Below are positions 1-6,761 of a stretch of DNA of 11,367 nucleotides, piece after piece. The DNA comes from Hydrogenophaga sp. (GTDB lineage Bacteria; Pseudomonadota; Gammaproteobacteria; Burkholderiales; Burkholderiaceae_C): assembly GCA_018335615.1 (NCBI GenBank), contig JAGXRS010000120.1, positions 1-11,367 of the forward strand, read 5' to 3'. Positions within the stretch are counted from its first letter, which is position 1, and every line of letters starts with the position of its first letter. Under the pieces are notes generated by a model. It made no database searches, was not told where the DNA came from, and saw only the letters and a list, made by a program, of their open reading frames with translations. Position numbers and translations under genes: made by a program.

Positions 1-312
1 GGGCGGGCGGCGCACCGCGGTCGCGGTCGAGGAACGGGGGGAACGCAACCCCGCCTGGGCCTGCGGGGTGGCGGCCGACGGCCTGGCGGTGCTCGTGGCC
101 TTTGCCCGGGTCTTTGCTGCCGGCCTGGCCTTGGCCTTGACCGCCGGCTTGGCCTTGGCGGTGGCCGCCGATGCCGCCTTGGCGGCTTTCGCGTTCGCCT
201 GAAGGGCCTGGCGGGTGGCATCGGTGGCCGCGCGCACGGTGGAGCGCGTGAGGGCGGCCACCCCCCGGTTGAAGGCCGCCATCCACGGCGCGGCGGCGCG
301 GCGGCGCCTCAC
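1..312 (-). CDS. Ala/Lys-rich basic protein, N-terminal part (runs off left edge)
   Basis: An open minus-strand frame without a stop runs from a GTG at 312 to the window edge (104 codons), so the C-terminus is missing. The GTG start is chosen because AGGTGG lies five bases upstream; an ATG at 282 is an alternative without a clear Shine-Dalgarno. The first 40 residues look like a short amphipathic segment (MAAFNRGVAALTRSTVRAA). They are followed by a tail built almost only from Ala, Lys, Pro and Arg with repeated AK, KA and KP steps, and later by a Ser/Thr/Arg-rich stretch. Such tails occur in histone-H1-like proteins and at the C-termini of some phasins, where they bind DNA or sit on polyhydroxyalkanoate granules. 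I cannot assign a family. It lies 61 bp downstream of the hydrolase on the same strand and could be cotranscribed. Low complexity in GC-rich DNA makes a chance frame possible. Confidence 0.45.
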   Translation of the reverse strand, partial: MRRRRAAAPWMAAFNRGVAALTRSTVRAATDATRQALQANAKAAKAASAATAKAKPAVKAKARPAAKTRAKATSTARPSAATPQAQAGLRSPRSSTATAVRRPP

Positions 313-373
313 GGGAACCACCTGCGTGGGGTGCACGGCGGGGCTGCACGTCGTCGCAACGGCCGGGCTGCGC

Positions 374-1216
374 TCATGCAGGCGCGGCGCCGTCGTCGCT
401 GCGCAGGAAGGCGAGCAGGTCTCTGGTGAGGCGCTTCTTGTGGGTGACGAACACACCGTGCGGCGCACCTTCGTAGGGAATCAGGCGCGCGGTGGGAATG
501 GCGGCGGCGGCCAAGCGGCTGGAGCCGCTCATGGGCACGGTCTTGTCGTCGGTGCCGTGGATGAACAGGGTGGGCTGCGTGAAGGCCGCCAGATCGGGCC
601 GGAAGTCGGTGCTGGAGAAGGCGCGCATGCACGCCACGGTGGCCCGCAGGCTGGCCTGCATGGCCATGCCGTGCGCCCAGCGCAACACCTCGTCGCTCAC
701 GCGGTTGTCCAGCAGGCCCGCACCAAAGAAGTCGCGAAAAAAACCGGTGAAGAACTTGGCGCGGTCGTCTTGCAGCGCGCGCGCCGTGCGGTCGAAGGAC
801 GAGGCCTCGGCACCCATCGGGTTGTCCTCGGTCTTGGTGCGAAACGGCAGCACCGATGACACCAGCGCCACCCGGGCCACCGAGGCGCCCTGGTGGCGCG
901 AGAGGTAGCGCGCCACCTCGCCCCCGCCCATGGAAAAGCCCACCAGCGTGGCGTCCTGCAGGTCGAGCTGTTCCATGACGCAGGCCAGGTCATCGGCGAG
1001 CGTGTCGTAGTCGTAGCCGTTCCAGGGCTGGGATGAGCGGCCGAAGCCCCGCCGGTCGTACGCAATCACGCGGTGGCCGGCTTCGGCCAGCGCCATCGCC
1101 TGGTCGTCCCAGCTGTCGGCGTTCAGGGGCCAGCCGTGGATGAGCACCACGGGCGGGCCATCGCCCCAGTCTTTGACATACAGCTCGGTCTGATCGGCGG
1201 TGGTGATGCGGGGCAT
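374..1216 (-). CDS. Alpha/beta-hydrolase, arylesterase / non-haem haloperoxidase type
   Basis: A complete cytoplasmic alpha/beta-hydrolase of 280 aa from the chosen ATG. The oxyanion-hole region is HGWPLN (27-32), the nucleophile elbow is G-F-S-M-G with Ser95, the acid is probably Asp224 in HGTDDKTVP, and the catalytic base is His253 in GAPHG, so the Ser-Asp-His triad is intact. YDRRGFGRS (53-61) and the double glycine after the elbow are typical of the non-haem chloroperoxidase/aryl esterase group, which hydrolyse esters and sometimes show perhydrolase activity. No signal peptide is visible. The frame stays open upstream to an ATG at 1372, but that extension lacks hydrolase features. The ATG at 1216 has AGGA six bases upstream, and a second ATG at 1222 would add two residues. 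It is divergent from the flavodoxin gene. The natural substrate cannot be read from the sequence. Confidence 0.88.
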   Translation of the reverse strand: MPRITTADQTELYVKDWGDGPPVVLIHGWPLNADSWDDQAMALAEAGHRVIAYDRRGFGRSSQPWNGYDYDTLADDLACVMEQLDLQDATLVGFSMGGGEVARYLSRHQGASVARVALVSSVLPFRTKTEDNPMGAEASSFDRTARALQDDRAKFFTGFFRDFFGAGLLDNRVSDEVLRWAHGMAMQASLRATVACMRAFSSTDFRPDLAAFTQPTLFIHGTDDKTVPMSGSSRLAAAAIPTARLIPYEGAPHGVFVTHKKRLTRDLLAFLRSDDGAAPA

Positions 1217-1377
1217 GGGCATTCCTGCGGAGGTCGGGCAACCTGCCACTGTGCCGGTGCCGCCCGCCACCGTCTGTCCGATACCGCACGCAGGCCACGC
1301 GGGCATCCGTGGGGCGATCACGCTAGGGTTTGCCCCCATGGCATGCATCAAAACATGAACTATATTGCACACCAGTC
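1217..1377. promoter_or_regulatory. Divergent intergenic region between hydrolase and flavodoxin
   Basis: This stretch of about 160 bp separates two divergently transcribed genes and must hold both promoters. Most of it is GC-rich, but 1341-1370 is clearly AT-richer and includes TATATT at 1361-1366, a fair -10 match for the flavodoxin direction. No convincing -35 lies 16-18 bp upstream of it. If that -10 is real, transcription would start within a few bases of the flavodoxin ATG. I see no strong promoter for the hydrolase and no clear inverted repeat. Confidence 0.3.
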
Positions 1378-1842
1378 ATGCCAACATCCCGCACACTCCA
1401 CATCCTCGTCGGCACGGTGACCAACACCGCCGAGTACGTTGCCCAGGCCATAGAACTCGACTGCGCCGATCTTGTCGACCACATCGAGGTCCGGTTGATG
1501 GACGATCTGGGCCCCTCGGTTTTTTCGGCGGGTGCACTATATATCATCTGCACCTCCACTTTTGGCGAGGGTGACGTGCCCGACAACGCCCGCGCGCTCT
1601 ACGACGCGCTGGACCGGCCGGGCCTGCGGCTGGACGGTGTGCGCTACGGCGTGATCGCCCTGGGTGACAGCGTCTACCCGCAGACCTTCTGCAACGGCGG
1701 ACGACGATTCGACGAACGGCTGGCGTCCCTGGGCGCACAGCGCGTGGGCGAGCGGCTCTGCCTGGACGCGTCCACCGAACGGGAACCCGAAGCCCGCGGC
1801 GCCGCCTGGTGCCGCACCTGGCTGGCCGAGGCACTGGCCTGA
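1378..1842 (+). CDS. Flavodoxin-domain protein, MioC-like
   Basis: A single-domain flavodoxin of 154 aa, a normal length for short-chain flavodoxins and MioC. The FMN phosphate-binding loop near the N-terminus reads GTVTNTAEYVA, where many flavodoxins have T/S-x-T-G-x-T. The second FMN loop STFGEGDVPDN (around residues 58-68) closely resembles the MioC pattern S-T-H-G-A-G-D-I-P-D-N, and the third, ALGDSVYPQTFCNG, is the usual isoalloxazine loop. The protein should bind FMN and carry electrons in the cytoplasm. MioC is linked to biotin synthase activity in E. coli, and similar domains occur in sulfite reductase and CPR-type enzymes, but no reductase domain is fused here. The start is the ATG directly before PTSRTLHILVG. 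An upstream ATG at 1330 adds 16 unrelated residues. No Shine-Dalgarno precedes the chosen start. Confidence 0.85.
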   Translation: MPTSRTLHILVGTVTNTAEYVAQAIELDCADLVDHIEVRLMDDLGPSVFSAGALYIICTSTFGEGDVPDNARALYDALDRPGLRLDGVRYGVIALGDSVYPQTFCNGGRRFDERLASLGAQRVGERLCLDASTEREPEARGAAWCRTWLAEALA

Positions 1843-1993
1843 TGGTGGCCACCCGCGCGCAAGCCGCTCGACTACCCCGCTGTGGCGACACCAGATGCTT
1901 TAGGCCTGAAGTAGGGTATGTCACTATCCCCACGCCGGACAGCCCCGCCTACATTGACACGCGACCCATTCAACCCACCCCAGGAGACGCCCC
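1843..1993. promoter_or_regulatory. Upstream region of the transporter operon, with imperfect palindrome
   Basis: This 151 bp gap should contain the promoter of the Liv-type operon. An imperfect palindrome at 1911-1933 has the form GTxGGGxxxGT-C-ACxxxCCCxAC (seven of eleven pairs match) and could be an operator. TACATT at 1950-1955 is a possible -10 box placing the start near 1962; no good -35 is visible. A smaller near-palindrome, TTTAGGCCTGAA, lies at 1899-1910. AGGAGA at 1982-1987, six bases before the ATG at 1994, is a good ribosome binding site. No regulator gene lies next to this region. Confidence 0.35.
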
Positions 1994-3181
1994 ATGACCA
2001 CCCGCCGACTTGTCCTGACCCGCAGCGCTGCCGTGATCGGCGCCGCATCCACCGGCCTGCTCTTGCCCCAGATCGTCCGCGCCCAGTCCGACAAGGTGCG
2101 GGTCGGCTTCATGCTGCCCTACACGGGCACCTTCGCCCAGCTCGGCGTGGCGATTGAAAACGGCTTTCGCATGGCCTTGAACGAACAGGGCGGCAAGCTC
2201 GGCGGCCGCGAGGTGGAGTTCTTCAAGGTGGACGACGAGTCCAACCCGGCCAAGGGCATCGAGAACGCCACCCGGCTGGTGCAGCGCGACCGCGTCGATG
2301 TGCTCGTGGGCACGGTGCACTCGGGCGTGCAGATGGGCATCCACAAGGTGGCGCGCGACACCGGCGTGCTCAACCTGATTCCCAACGCGGGCGTGCACAT
2401 CGCCACCCGCGCCCAGTGCGCGCCCAACGTGTTCCGTACCTCGTTCACCAACTCGCAGCCCACGCTGGCGCTGGGCAAGGCGATGGTGGAGCGCGGCCAC
2501 AAGAAGGCGGTGTGGATCACCTGGAACTACGCCGCGGGCGACGAGGCCTTTGAAGGCTTCGAGAAAAGCTACACCGAAGCCGGTGGCACCATCGTCAAGA
2601 AGCTGGGCCTGCCGTTCCCGAACGTGGAGTTCCAGGCCCTGCTGACCGAGATCGCCGCGCTCAGGCCCGACGCCGTGGCCTGCTTCTTCGCCGGTGGCGG
2701 CGCGGCCAAGTTCCTGCGCGACTACGCCGCCGCCGGCCTGAACCGCAACATCCAGCTCTACGGCTCGGGTTTCCTGACCGAAGGCGTGCTGGAGGCCGCC
2801 GGCCCGGCTGCCGATGGCGTGCTGACCACCATGCACTACAGCGACTCGCTGGACACGCCGCGCAACAAGCAGTTCCGCCTGGAATACGCCAAGGCCTTCA
2901 AGATGCAGCCCGACGTGTACGCCGTGCAGGGCTACGACACCGGTCTGCTGCTGGTCAAAGGGGCCAATGCGGTGCGCGGCGACATGGCCAACAAACAGGC
3001 CCTGTACGCGGCCATGCGCGGCGCCACCATCGACAGCCCGCGCGGCAAGTGGACCATGAGCCCGGCGCACAACCCGATCCAGGACATGTACCTGCGCCAG
3101 GTGACCAACAAGGAAAACAAGGTCATCGGCATCGCCCAGAAGGCCGTGGCCGACCCGGCCACCGGCTGCCGCATGGCCTGA
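1994..3181 (+). CDS. HAAT-family ABC transporter periplasmic substrate-binding protein 1
   Basis: A type I periplasmic binding protein (Peripla_BP_6, the LivJ/LivK group), 395 aa and complete. The N-terminus TTRRLVLTRSAAVIGAAS followed by LLLPQIVRA is an export signal. Cleavage is likely after Ala30, and the paired arginines give it a weak Tat appearance. The mature protein opens with KVRVGFMLPYTGTFAQLG, the usual first strand and ligand loop of this family, followed by GGREVEFFKVDDESNPAKG and VDVLVGTVHSGV. Cys142 and Cys392 could form a disulfide in the periplasm. Its role is to capture solute and deliver it to the LivH/LivM channel. Proteins of this group bind branched-chain amino acids, amides or aromatic acids, and the sequence alone does not decide between them. 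Its neighbour pobA favours an aromatic ligand. AGGAGA six bases upstream supports the start. Confidence 0.92.
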   Translation: MTTRRLVLTRSAAVIGAASTGLLLPQIVRAQSDKVRVGFMLPYTGTFAQLGVAIENGFRMALNEQGGKLGGREVEFFKVDDESNPAKGIENATRLVQRDRVDVLVGTVHSGVQMGIHKVARDTGVLNLIPNAGVHIATRAQCAPNVFRTSFTNSQPTLALGKAMVERGHKKAVWITWNYAAGDEAFEGFEKSYTEAGGTIVKKLGLPFPNVEFQALLTEIAALRPDAVACFFAGGGAAKFLRDYAAAGLNRNIQLYGSGFLTEGVLEAAGPAADGVLTTMHYSDSLDTPRNKQFRLEYAKAFKMQPDVYAVQGYDTGLLLVKGANAVRGDMANKQALYAAMRGATIDSPRGKWTMSPAHNPIQDMYLRQVTNKENKVIGIAQKAVADPATGCRMA

Positions 3182-3210
3182 CCGCGCGCCCTCGCCTCCC
3201 GTGCTCTCAA

Positions 3211-3239
3211 CAGCCGGGTGCCCCTGTGGCGCCCGGTTG
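3211..3239 (+). terminator. Intra-operon hairpin between binding protein 1 and livH
   Basis: Twelve bases, CAGCCGGGTGCC (3211-3222), pair with GGCGCCCGGTTG (3228-3239) across a five-base loop CCTGT, with two G-U pairs. The sequence after the stem continues AAGCCCCTCTTTT, a short pyrimidine/T run that is weaker than a full Rho-independent terminator. Known roles of such stems in binding-protein operons are partial termination, or protection of the upstream mRNA from 3' exonucleases, so that the binding protein is made in excess over the membrane subunits. The pairing is seen directly; which role applies is inference. Confidence 0.55.
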
Positions 3240-3264
3240 AAGCCCCTCTTTTGCCCTCGCCCCC

Positions 3265-4128
3265 ATGGATGTCGCCAATTTCCTGATCCAGCTGCTCAAC
3301 AGCCTGCAATACGGGCTGCTGCTCTTCATGCTGGCCGCCGGCCTGACGCTGATCTTCGGCATCATGGGCGTGGTCAACCTCGCGCACGGCAGCTTCTACA
3401 TGCTGGGCGCCTACATGGCCTGGTTCCTCACCGCGCAGCTGGACAGCCTGGTGCTGGCCATCGTGCTGGGCACGGTGCTGGCGGTGGCGCTGGGCTGGGT
3501 GCTGGAATGGGCGCTGTTCCGCCACTTCTACCACCGCGACCACCTTGACCAGGTGCTGCTCACCTTCGGCCTGATCTACATCTTCGAAGAAGTGCGCTCC
3601 ATCCTGTGGGGCGACGACGTGCACGCCGTGCAGGTACCCGAAATGGTGAACTGGTCGATTCCGCTCACCGAAAACCTCTCGTATCCGGTGTACCGCCTGG
3701 TGATCTCGGCGGTGTGCATCGCGCTGGCGCTGGGCCTGTACGGGCTCATTTCGAAAACCCGCCTGGGCATGAAGATCCGCGCCGGTGCCTTCAACCGCGA
3801 AATGACCGAATCGCTGGGCATCAACATCCGCCTGATCCACGGCGTGGTGTTCGCGCTGGGCGTGGCACTGGCCGCCATCGCCGGCATGATCGCCTCGCCC
3901 ATCGCCAGCGTGTACCCCGGCATGGGCAGCTCGGTGCTGATCATGTGCTTTGTGGTGGTCGTCATCGGCGGCATTGGCTCGGTGCGCGGCGCCTTCGTCG
4001 CAGCGCTGCTGGTGGGTCTGGTGGACACCTTCGGCAAGGTGCTGCTGCCGCAGATCGCCGGCATGGCGGTCTACATGCTCATGGCCGTGGTGCTGCTCTA
4101 CCGGCCCGAAGGGCTGTTCAAGCAATGA
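3265..4128 (+). CDS. livH: LivH-type ABC transporter inner-membrane permease
   Basis: A 287 aa BPD_transp_2-family permease, the normal length for LivH. It is strongly hydrophobic, with about eight membrane segments. The family motif FGIMGVVNLAHGSFYMLGAY lies at 31-50. The cytoplasmic EAA-like loop that contacts the ATPases is around SKTRLGMKIRAGAFNREMTESLGIN, and VIGGIGSVRGAFVAALLVGLVDTFG closes the domain. With LivM it forms the channel through the inner membrane. The ATG start is placed at the usual beginning MDVANFLIQLLNSLQYGLL. No Shine-Dalgarno precedes it (upstream is TTTTGCCCTCGCCCCC), so expression may depend on coupling or on the upstream hairpin. It follows binding protein 1 by 83 bp and livM by a 49 bp gap. 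The liv name reflects family, not proven substrate. Confidence 0.92.
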   Translation: MDVANFLIQLLNSLQYGLLLFMLAAGLTLIFGIMGVVNLAHGSFYMLGAYMAWFLTAQLDSLVLAIVLGTVLAVALGWVLEWALFRHFYHRDHLDQVLLTFGLIYIFEEVRSILWGDDVHAVQVPEMVNWSIPLTENLSYPVYRLVISAVCIALALGLYGLISKTRLGMKIRAGAFNREMTESLGINIRLIHGVVFALGVALAAIAGMIASPIASVYPGMGSSVLIMCFVVVVIGGIGSVRGAFVAALLVGLVDTFGKVLLPQIAGMAVYMLMAVVLLYRPEGLFKQ

Positions 4129-4177
4129 CGTCCCTTGCCACCCTGCCCCGCCACCCCTTGATGAAGAGCCCCACACC

Positions 4178-5197
4178 ATGAGCGCGCCCAAGGCCCAACT
4201 CGAAAAACTGCCGCGCAGCATGCAGTTCATGCTGCTGCTGGGCGCACTGGCACTCGCCGCCTTCCCCTTCATCCCGCTCACCGGCGGCGACTTCTATCTG
4301 CAGATGCTCTCGCAGATGATGATCCTGGCCATCTTCGCCATGAGCCTGGACCTGCTGCAAGGCGTCACCGGCATGGTGTCGCTGGGCCACGCGGCCTACT
4401 TCGGGCTGGCCGGCTATGCGCTGGCCTTTCTCACCCCGGCCGACATGCCCATCAGCCTCTGGTGGGCGCTTCCCGTGTCCGCATTGGGCGCCGGGCTGGC
4501 CGCGCTGGTGATCGGCTTTTTCGTGGTGCGCACGCACGGCATCTACTTCATCATGGTCACCATGGCCTTTGCGCAGATGGTGTTCTTCCTGTTCTTCGAC
4601 AACAAGGCGCTGGGCGGCTCCGACGGCGTGTACGTGAACTTCAAGCCCGACGCCACGCTGTTCGGCTGGGCCGGCATCGACCTGGAAAACAAGACCACCT
4701 TCTATTACCTGACGCTGTTGCTGCTGGTGGGTGTGTATGCCTTCCTGCGCCGCCTGCTGTTCTCGCCCTTCGGCCGGGTGCTGGCCGGCATCCGCGTGAA
4801 CGAGCACCGCATGCGCGCGGTGGGCTACGGCACCTTCGGCTACAAGCTGGCGGCTTTCACGCTGGCGGGCACGCTGGCCGGCGTGGCGGGTTTCCTGTGG
4901 GCGGCGCAGACCGGCTACGTGAACCCGGAACTGATGGGTTTTCACATGAGCGCGCACGCCATCATGATGATCATCCTCGGCGGCATGGGCAACTTTGCGG
5001 GCGCCATCGTCGGCGCGTTTGCCTTCGAGTACGTGATGCACTTCTTCAAGGACCTGCCCTACGTGGGCGACTTCCACCTGGGCAAGCACTGGCAGCTGTG
5101 GATGGGCCTGTTCATCGTGGCGGTGGTGCTGGTGGCGCCGCGCGGCCTGCTCGGGCTGGGCGAGCGCTTGCTGGCGCGCAAGGGAGACGTGAAATGA
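4178..5197 (+). CDS. livM: LivM-type ABC transporter inner-membrane permease
   Basis: A 339 aa second permease of the BPD_transp_2 family, complete and typical of the shorter LivM proteins. It starts at MSAPKAQLEKLPRS, and a hydrophobic run begins near residue 16. The motif GVTGMVSLGHAAYFGLAGY lies at 62-80, and MIILGGMGNFAGAIVGAF near the C-terminus matches the family. About eight to nine membrane segments are visible. It pairs with the LivH-type subunit. GAAGAG lies roughly nine bases before the ATG. The open frame extends upstream into livH, but those residues are the out-of-frame shadow of livH and are excluded. The stop overlaps the ATG of a 22-codon mini-ORF in an ATGA arrangement, which suggests translational coupling with what follows. 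Confidence 0.92.
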   Translation: MSAPKAQLEKLPRSMQFMLLLGALALAAFPFIPLTGGDFYLQMLSQMMILAIFAMSLDLLQGVTGMVSLGHAAYFGLAGYALAFLTPADMPISLWWALPVSALGAGLAALVIGFFVVRTHGIYFIMVTMAFAQMVFFLFFDNKALGGSDGVYVNFKPDATLFGWAGIDLENKTTFYYLTLLLLVGVYAFLRRLLFSPFGRVLAGIRVNEHRMRAVGYGTFGYKLAAFTLAGTLAGVAGFLWAAQTGYVNPELMGFHMSAHAIMMIILGGMGNFAGAIVGAFAFEYVMHFFKDLPYVGDFHLGKHWQLWMGLFIVAVVLVAPRGLLGLGERLLARKGDVK

Positions 5198-5262
5198 GCA
5201 CCGCCCGACCGTTTCCATGGGACGCAACCCCGCCGTGCACCGCCAGGAGGGTTGCCCGATGA
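5194..5262 (+). CDS. 22-aa mini-ORF coupled to livM and livG
   Basis: A very short frame encoding MSTARPFPWDATPPCTARRVAR. Its ATG overlaps the livM stop as ATGA, and its own TGA overlaps the livG ATG as ATGA. A good ribosome binding site (AGGGAGA, 5181-5187) lies six bases upstream, inside the end of livM. The peptide is basic and Pro/Arg-rich with no recognisable domain. It may be translated only to carry ribosomes from livM to livG and keep the subunits in balance, or it may be a chance frame. The geometry is seen directly; function is inference. Confidence 0.4.
   Translation: MSTARPFPWDATPPCTARRVAR
5245..5250 (+). promoter_or_regulatory. Ribosome binding site of livG
   Basis: A perfect AGGAGG core lies eight bases before the livG ATG and decides the start at 5259 over the earlier in-frame ATG at 5217. 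It lies inside the mini-ORF, so ribosomes finishing livM or the mini-ORF would pass over it. Confidence 0.8.
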
Positions 5263-6020
5263 GCGCCGCCGTTCTGTCTGCCCAGCAGCTCACGAAACGC
5301 TTCGGCGGCCTGGCGGCCGTGAACGAGGTGTCGGTGGACCTGTTCCGCGACCGCATCCACGCCGTGATCGGCCCCAACGGCGCGGGCAAGTCCACGCTGA
5401 CCAACCTGCTCTCGGGCGACCTGCCACCCACCTCGGGCCGCATCACCATCGGCGGGGTGGAGACCGCCGGGCGCCCGGCCGAGATGGTGTCGCGCCTGGG
5501 CCTGGGCCGCAGCTACCAGAAGACCAACATCTTCCTGCCCTTCAGCGTGTGGGACAACGTGCGCCTGGCGGCGCAATCGCGCGAGCGTCACCAGCCCTTC
5601 AACCCGCTGCACTGGTTCACCCGGGCCAGCGGCCTGGCCGCGGCCAATGCGCGCTGCGAACGCGCCATCGAACTCGCCGGCCTGCAGCACCGTGCCCACA
5701 CGATCGCCGGCACCATCAGCCACGGCGAGCAACGCCAGCTGGAAATCGCCATGACGCTGGCGACCGAGCCCACCGTGCTGCTGCTGGACGAACCGCTGGC
5801 CGGCATGGGCCAGGCCGAGGCCGAGACCATGGTGGCGCTGCTGCAGAAACTGAAGAAAGACCACGCGATGATGCTGGTGGAACACGACATGGACGCGGTG
5901 TTTGCGCTGGCCGATCAGCTCACCGTGATGGTCAACGGCCAGGTGATCGCCAGCGGCACGCCGGCCGAAGTGCGCGCCGATGAGGGTGTGCAGGCAGCCT
6001 ACCTGGGCGAGGAACACTGA
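5259..6020 (+). CDS. livG: LivG-type ABC transporter ATPase
   Basis: A 253 aa cytoplasmic ABC ATPase, the usual LivG length. In order: Walker A GPNGAGKST at 38-46, Q-loop Gln87 in RSYQKTNIF, signature ISHGEQ at 153-158, Walker B VLLLDEP at 173-179 with the catalytic Glu178, and the H-loop His209 in LVEHD. The signature differs from LSGGQ as is usual for LivG (LSYGQQ in many). The C-terminal GTPAEVRADEGVQAAYLGEEH matches the LivG tail (VxxAYLG). It should pair with LivF to power import. It is linked to livM by two ATGA overlaps through a mini-ORF, and livF starts two bases after its stop. Confidence 0.95.
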   Translation: MSAAVLSAQQLTKRFGGLAAVNEVSVDLFRDRIHAVIGPNGAGKSTLTNLLSGDLPPTSGRITIGGVETAGRPAEMVSRLGLGRSYQKTNIFLPFSVWDNVRLAAQSRERHQPFNPLHWFTRASGLAAANARCERAIELAGLQHRAHTIAGTISHGEQRQLEIAMTLATEPTVLLLDEPLAGMGQAEAETMVALLQKLKKDHAMMLVEHDMDAVFALADQLTVMVNGQVIASGTPAEVRADEGVQAAYLGEEH

Positions 6021-6022
6021 AC

Positions 6023-6736
6023 ATGCCGACACCGCTGATCCAGGCCCAGGGCCTGCACACCCACTACGGTGCCAGCCACATCCTGCGCGGCATCGACTTC
6101 ACCGTCGGCCAGGGCCAGACGATTGGCCTCATGGGCCGCAACGGTATGGGCAAGAGCACGCTGCTGAAATCGCTGATGGGCATCGTCAAGCCCAGCGGCG
6201 GCAGCGTGCACATCAAGGGCCGCGCCATGACGGGGGCGTCCACCTTCGAGGTGGCGCGCCAGGGCATCGCGTATGTGCCCGAGGGCCGCGGCATCTTCGG
6301 CAACCTGAGCGTGAAGGAAAACCTGGTGATGGCGGCCGGCCCGGGCACCAGGGGCCAGCGCGACTGGACCTACGACCGCGTGCTCGACACCTTTCCCCGA
6401 CTGGCCGAACGCCTGAACCACGGCGGGCAGCAGCTCAGCGGCGGCGAGCAGCAGATGCTGACCATCGGCCGCGCGCTGATGACCAACCCGGACGTGCTGA
6501 TCCTGGACGAAGCCACCGAGGGCCTGGCGCCCTTGATCGCGCGCGAGATCTGGCGCATCTGCGGCCTGATCCGCGAGAGCGGCATCAGCAGCGTGATCGT
6601 GGACAAGAACTGGAAACACGTCACGCAGATCACCGACCGCAACGTGATTCTGGTCAAGGGCGAGGTGGTGTTCGAGGGCAGCTCGGACGAACTGCTGTCA
6701 AAACCCGAGCTGCTGGAACAGTACCTCGGCGTTTGA
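6023..6736 (+). CDS. livF: LivF-type ABC transporter ATPase
   Basis: A 237 aa second ABC ATPase of the importer, normal for LivF. Walker A GRNGMGKST is at 38-46, and the LivF-specific PEGRGIFGNLSV is at 86-97. The signature LSGGEQ is at 138-143 and Walker B VLILDEA at 158-164, where the residue after Glu is Ala instead of the more common Pro, as is seen in this family. The H-loop position carries VDKN, so His is replaced by Lys195. LivF proteins often lack the His (VEQN in E. coli), so LivG probably provides the standard residue. GAGGAA lies eight bases before the ATG within the end of livG, and only two bases separate the genes, so coupling is likely. Confidence 0.94.
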   Translation: MPTPLIQAQGLHTHYGASHILRGIDFTVGQGQTIGLMGRNGMGKSTLLKSLMGIVKPSGGSVHIKGRAMTGASTFEVARQGIAYVPEGRGIFGNLSVKENLVMAAGPGTRGQRDWTYDRVLDTFPRLAERLNHGGQQLSGGEQQMLTIGRALMTNPDVLILDEATEGLAPLIAREIWRICGLIRESGISSVIVDKNWKHVTQITDRNVILVKGEVVFEGSSDELLSKPELLEQYLGV

Positions 6737-6761
6737 GCCACCCCCAAGCACCCTCAAGAAG

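Noticed and set aside
215..859. Plus-strand frame of 214 codons at the left
   Set aside because: Gly/Ala/Val/His-rich shadow of the hydrolase and the Ala/Lys-rich gene; no domain and poor start context.
1217..1372. Longer hydrolase starting at 1372
   Set aside because: The extra residues have no hydrolase homology features, would overlap the AT-rich promoter region, and a better start with AGGA exists at 1216.
1531..1554. Inverted repeat GGTGCA-12-TGCACC inside the flavodoxin gene
   Set aside because: It lies within coding sequence with only six-base arms and a long loop, so chance is the simplest explanation.
1883..1898. Sigma-54-like promoter TGGC...TGCT upstream of the importer operon
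   Set aside because: The GG and GC elements are 13 bases apart, not the required 12, and no enhancer-binding protein gene is nearby.
1970..5449. Long minus-strand open frames (366, 449 and 443 codons) opposite the transporter genes
   Set aside because: They lie antisense to clearly identified genes, are rich in His, Gln, Arg and Gly as expected from reading GC-rich codons backwards, and show no domain.
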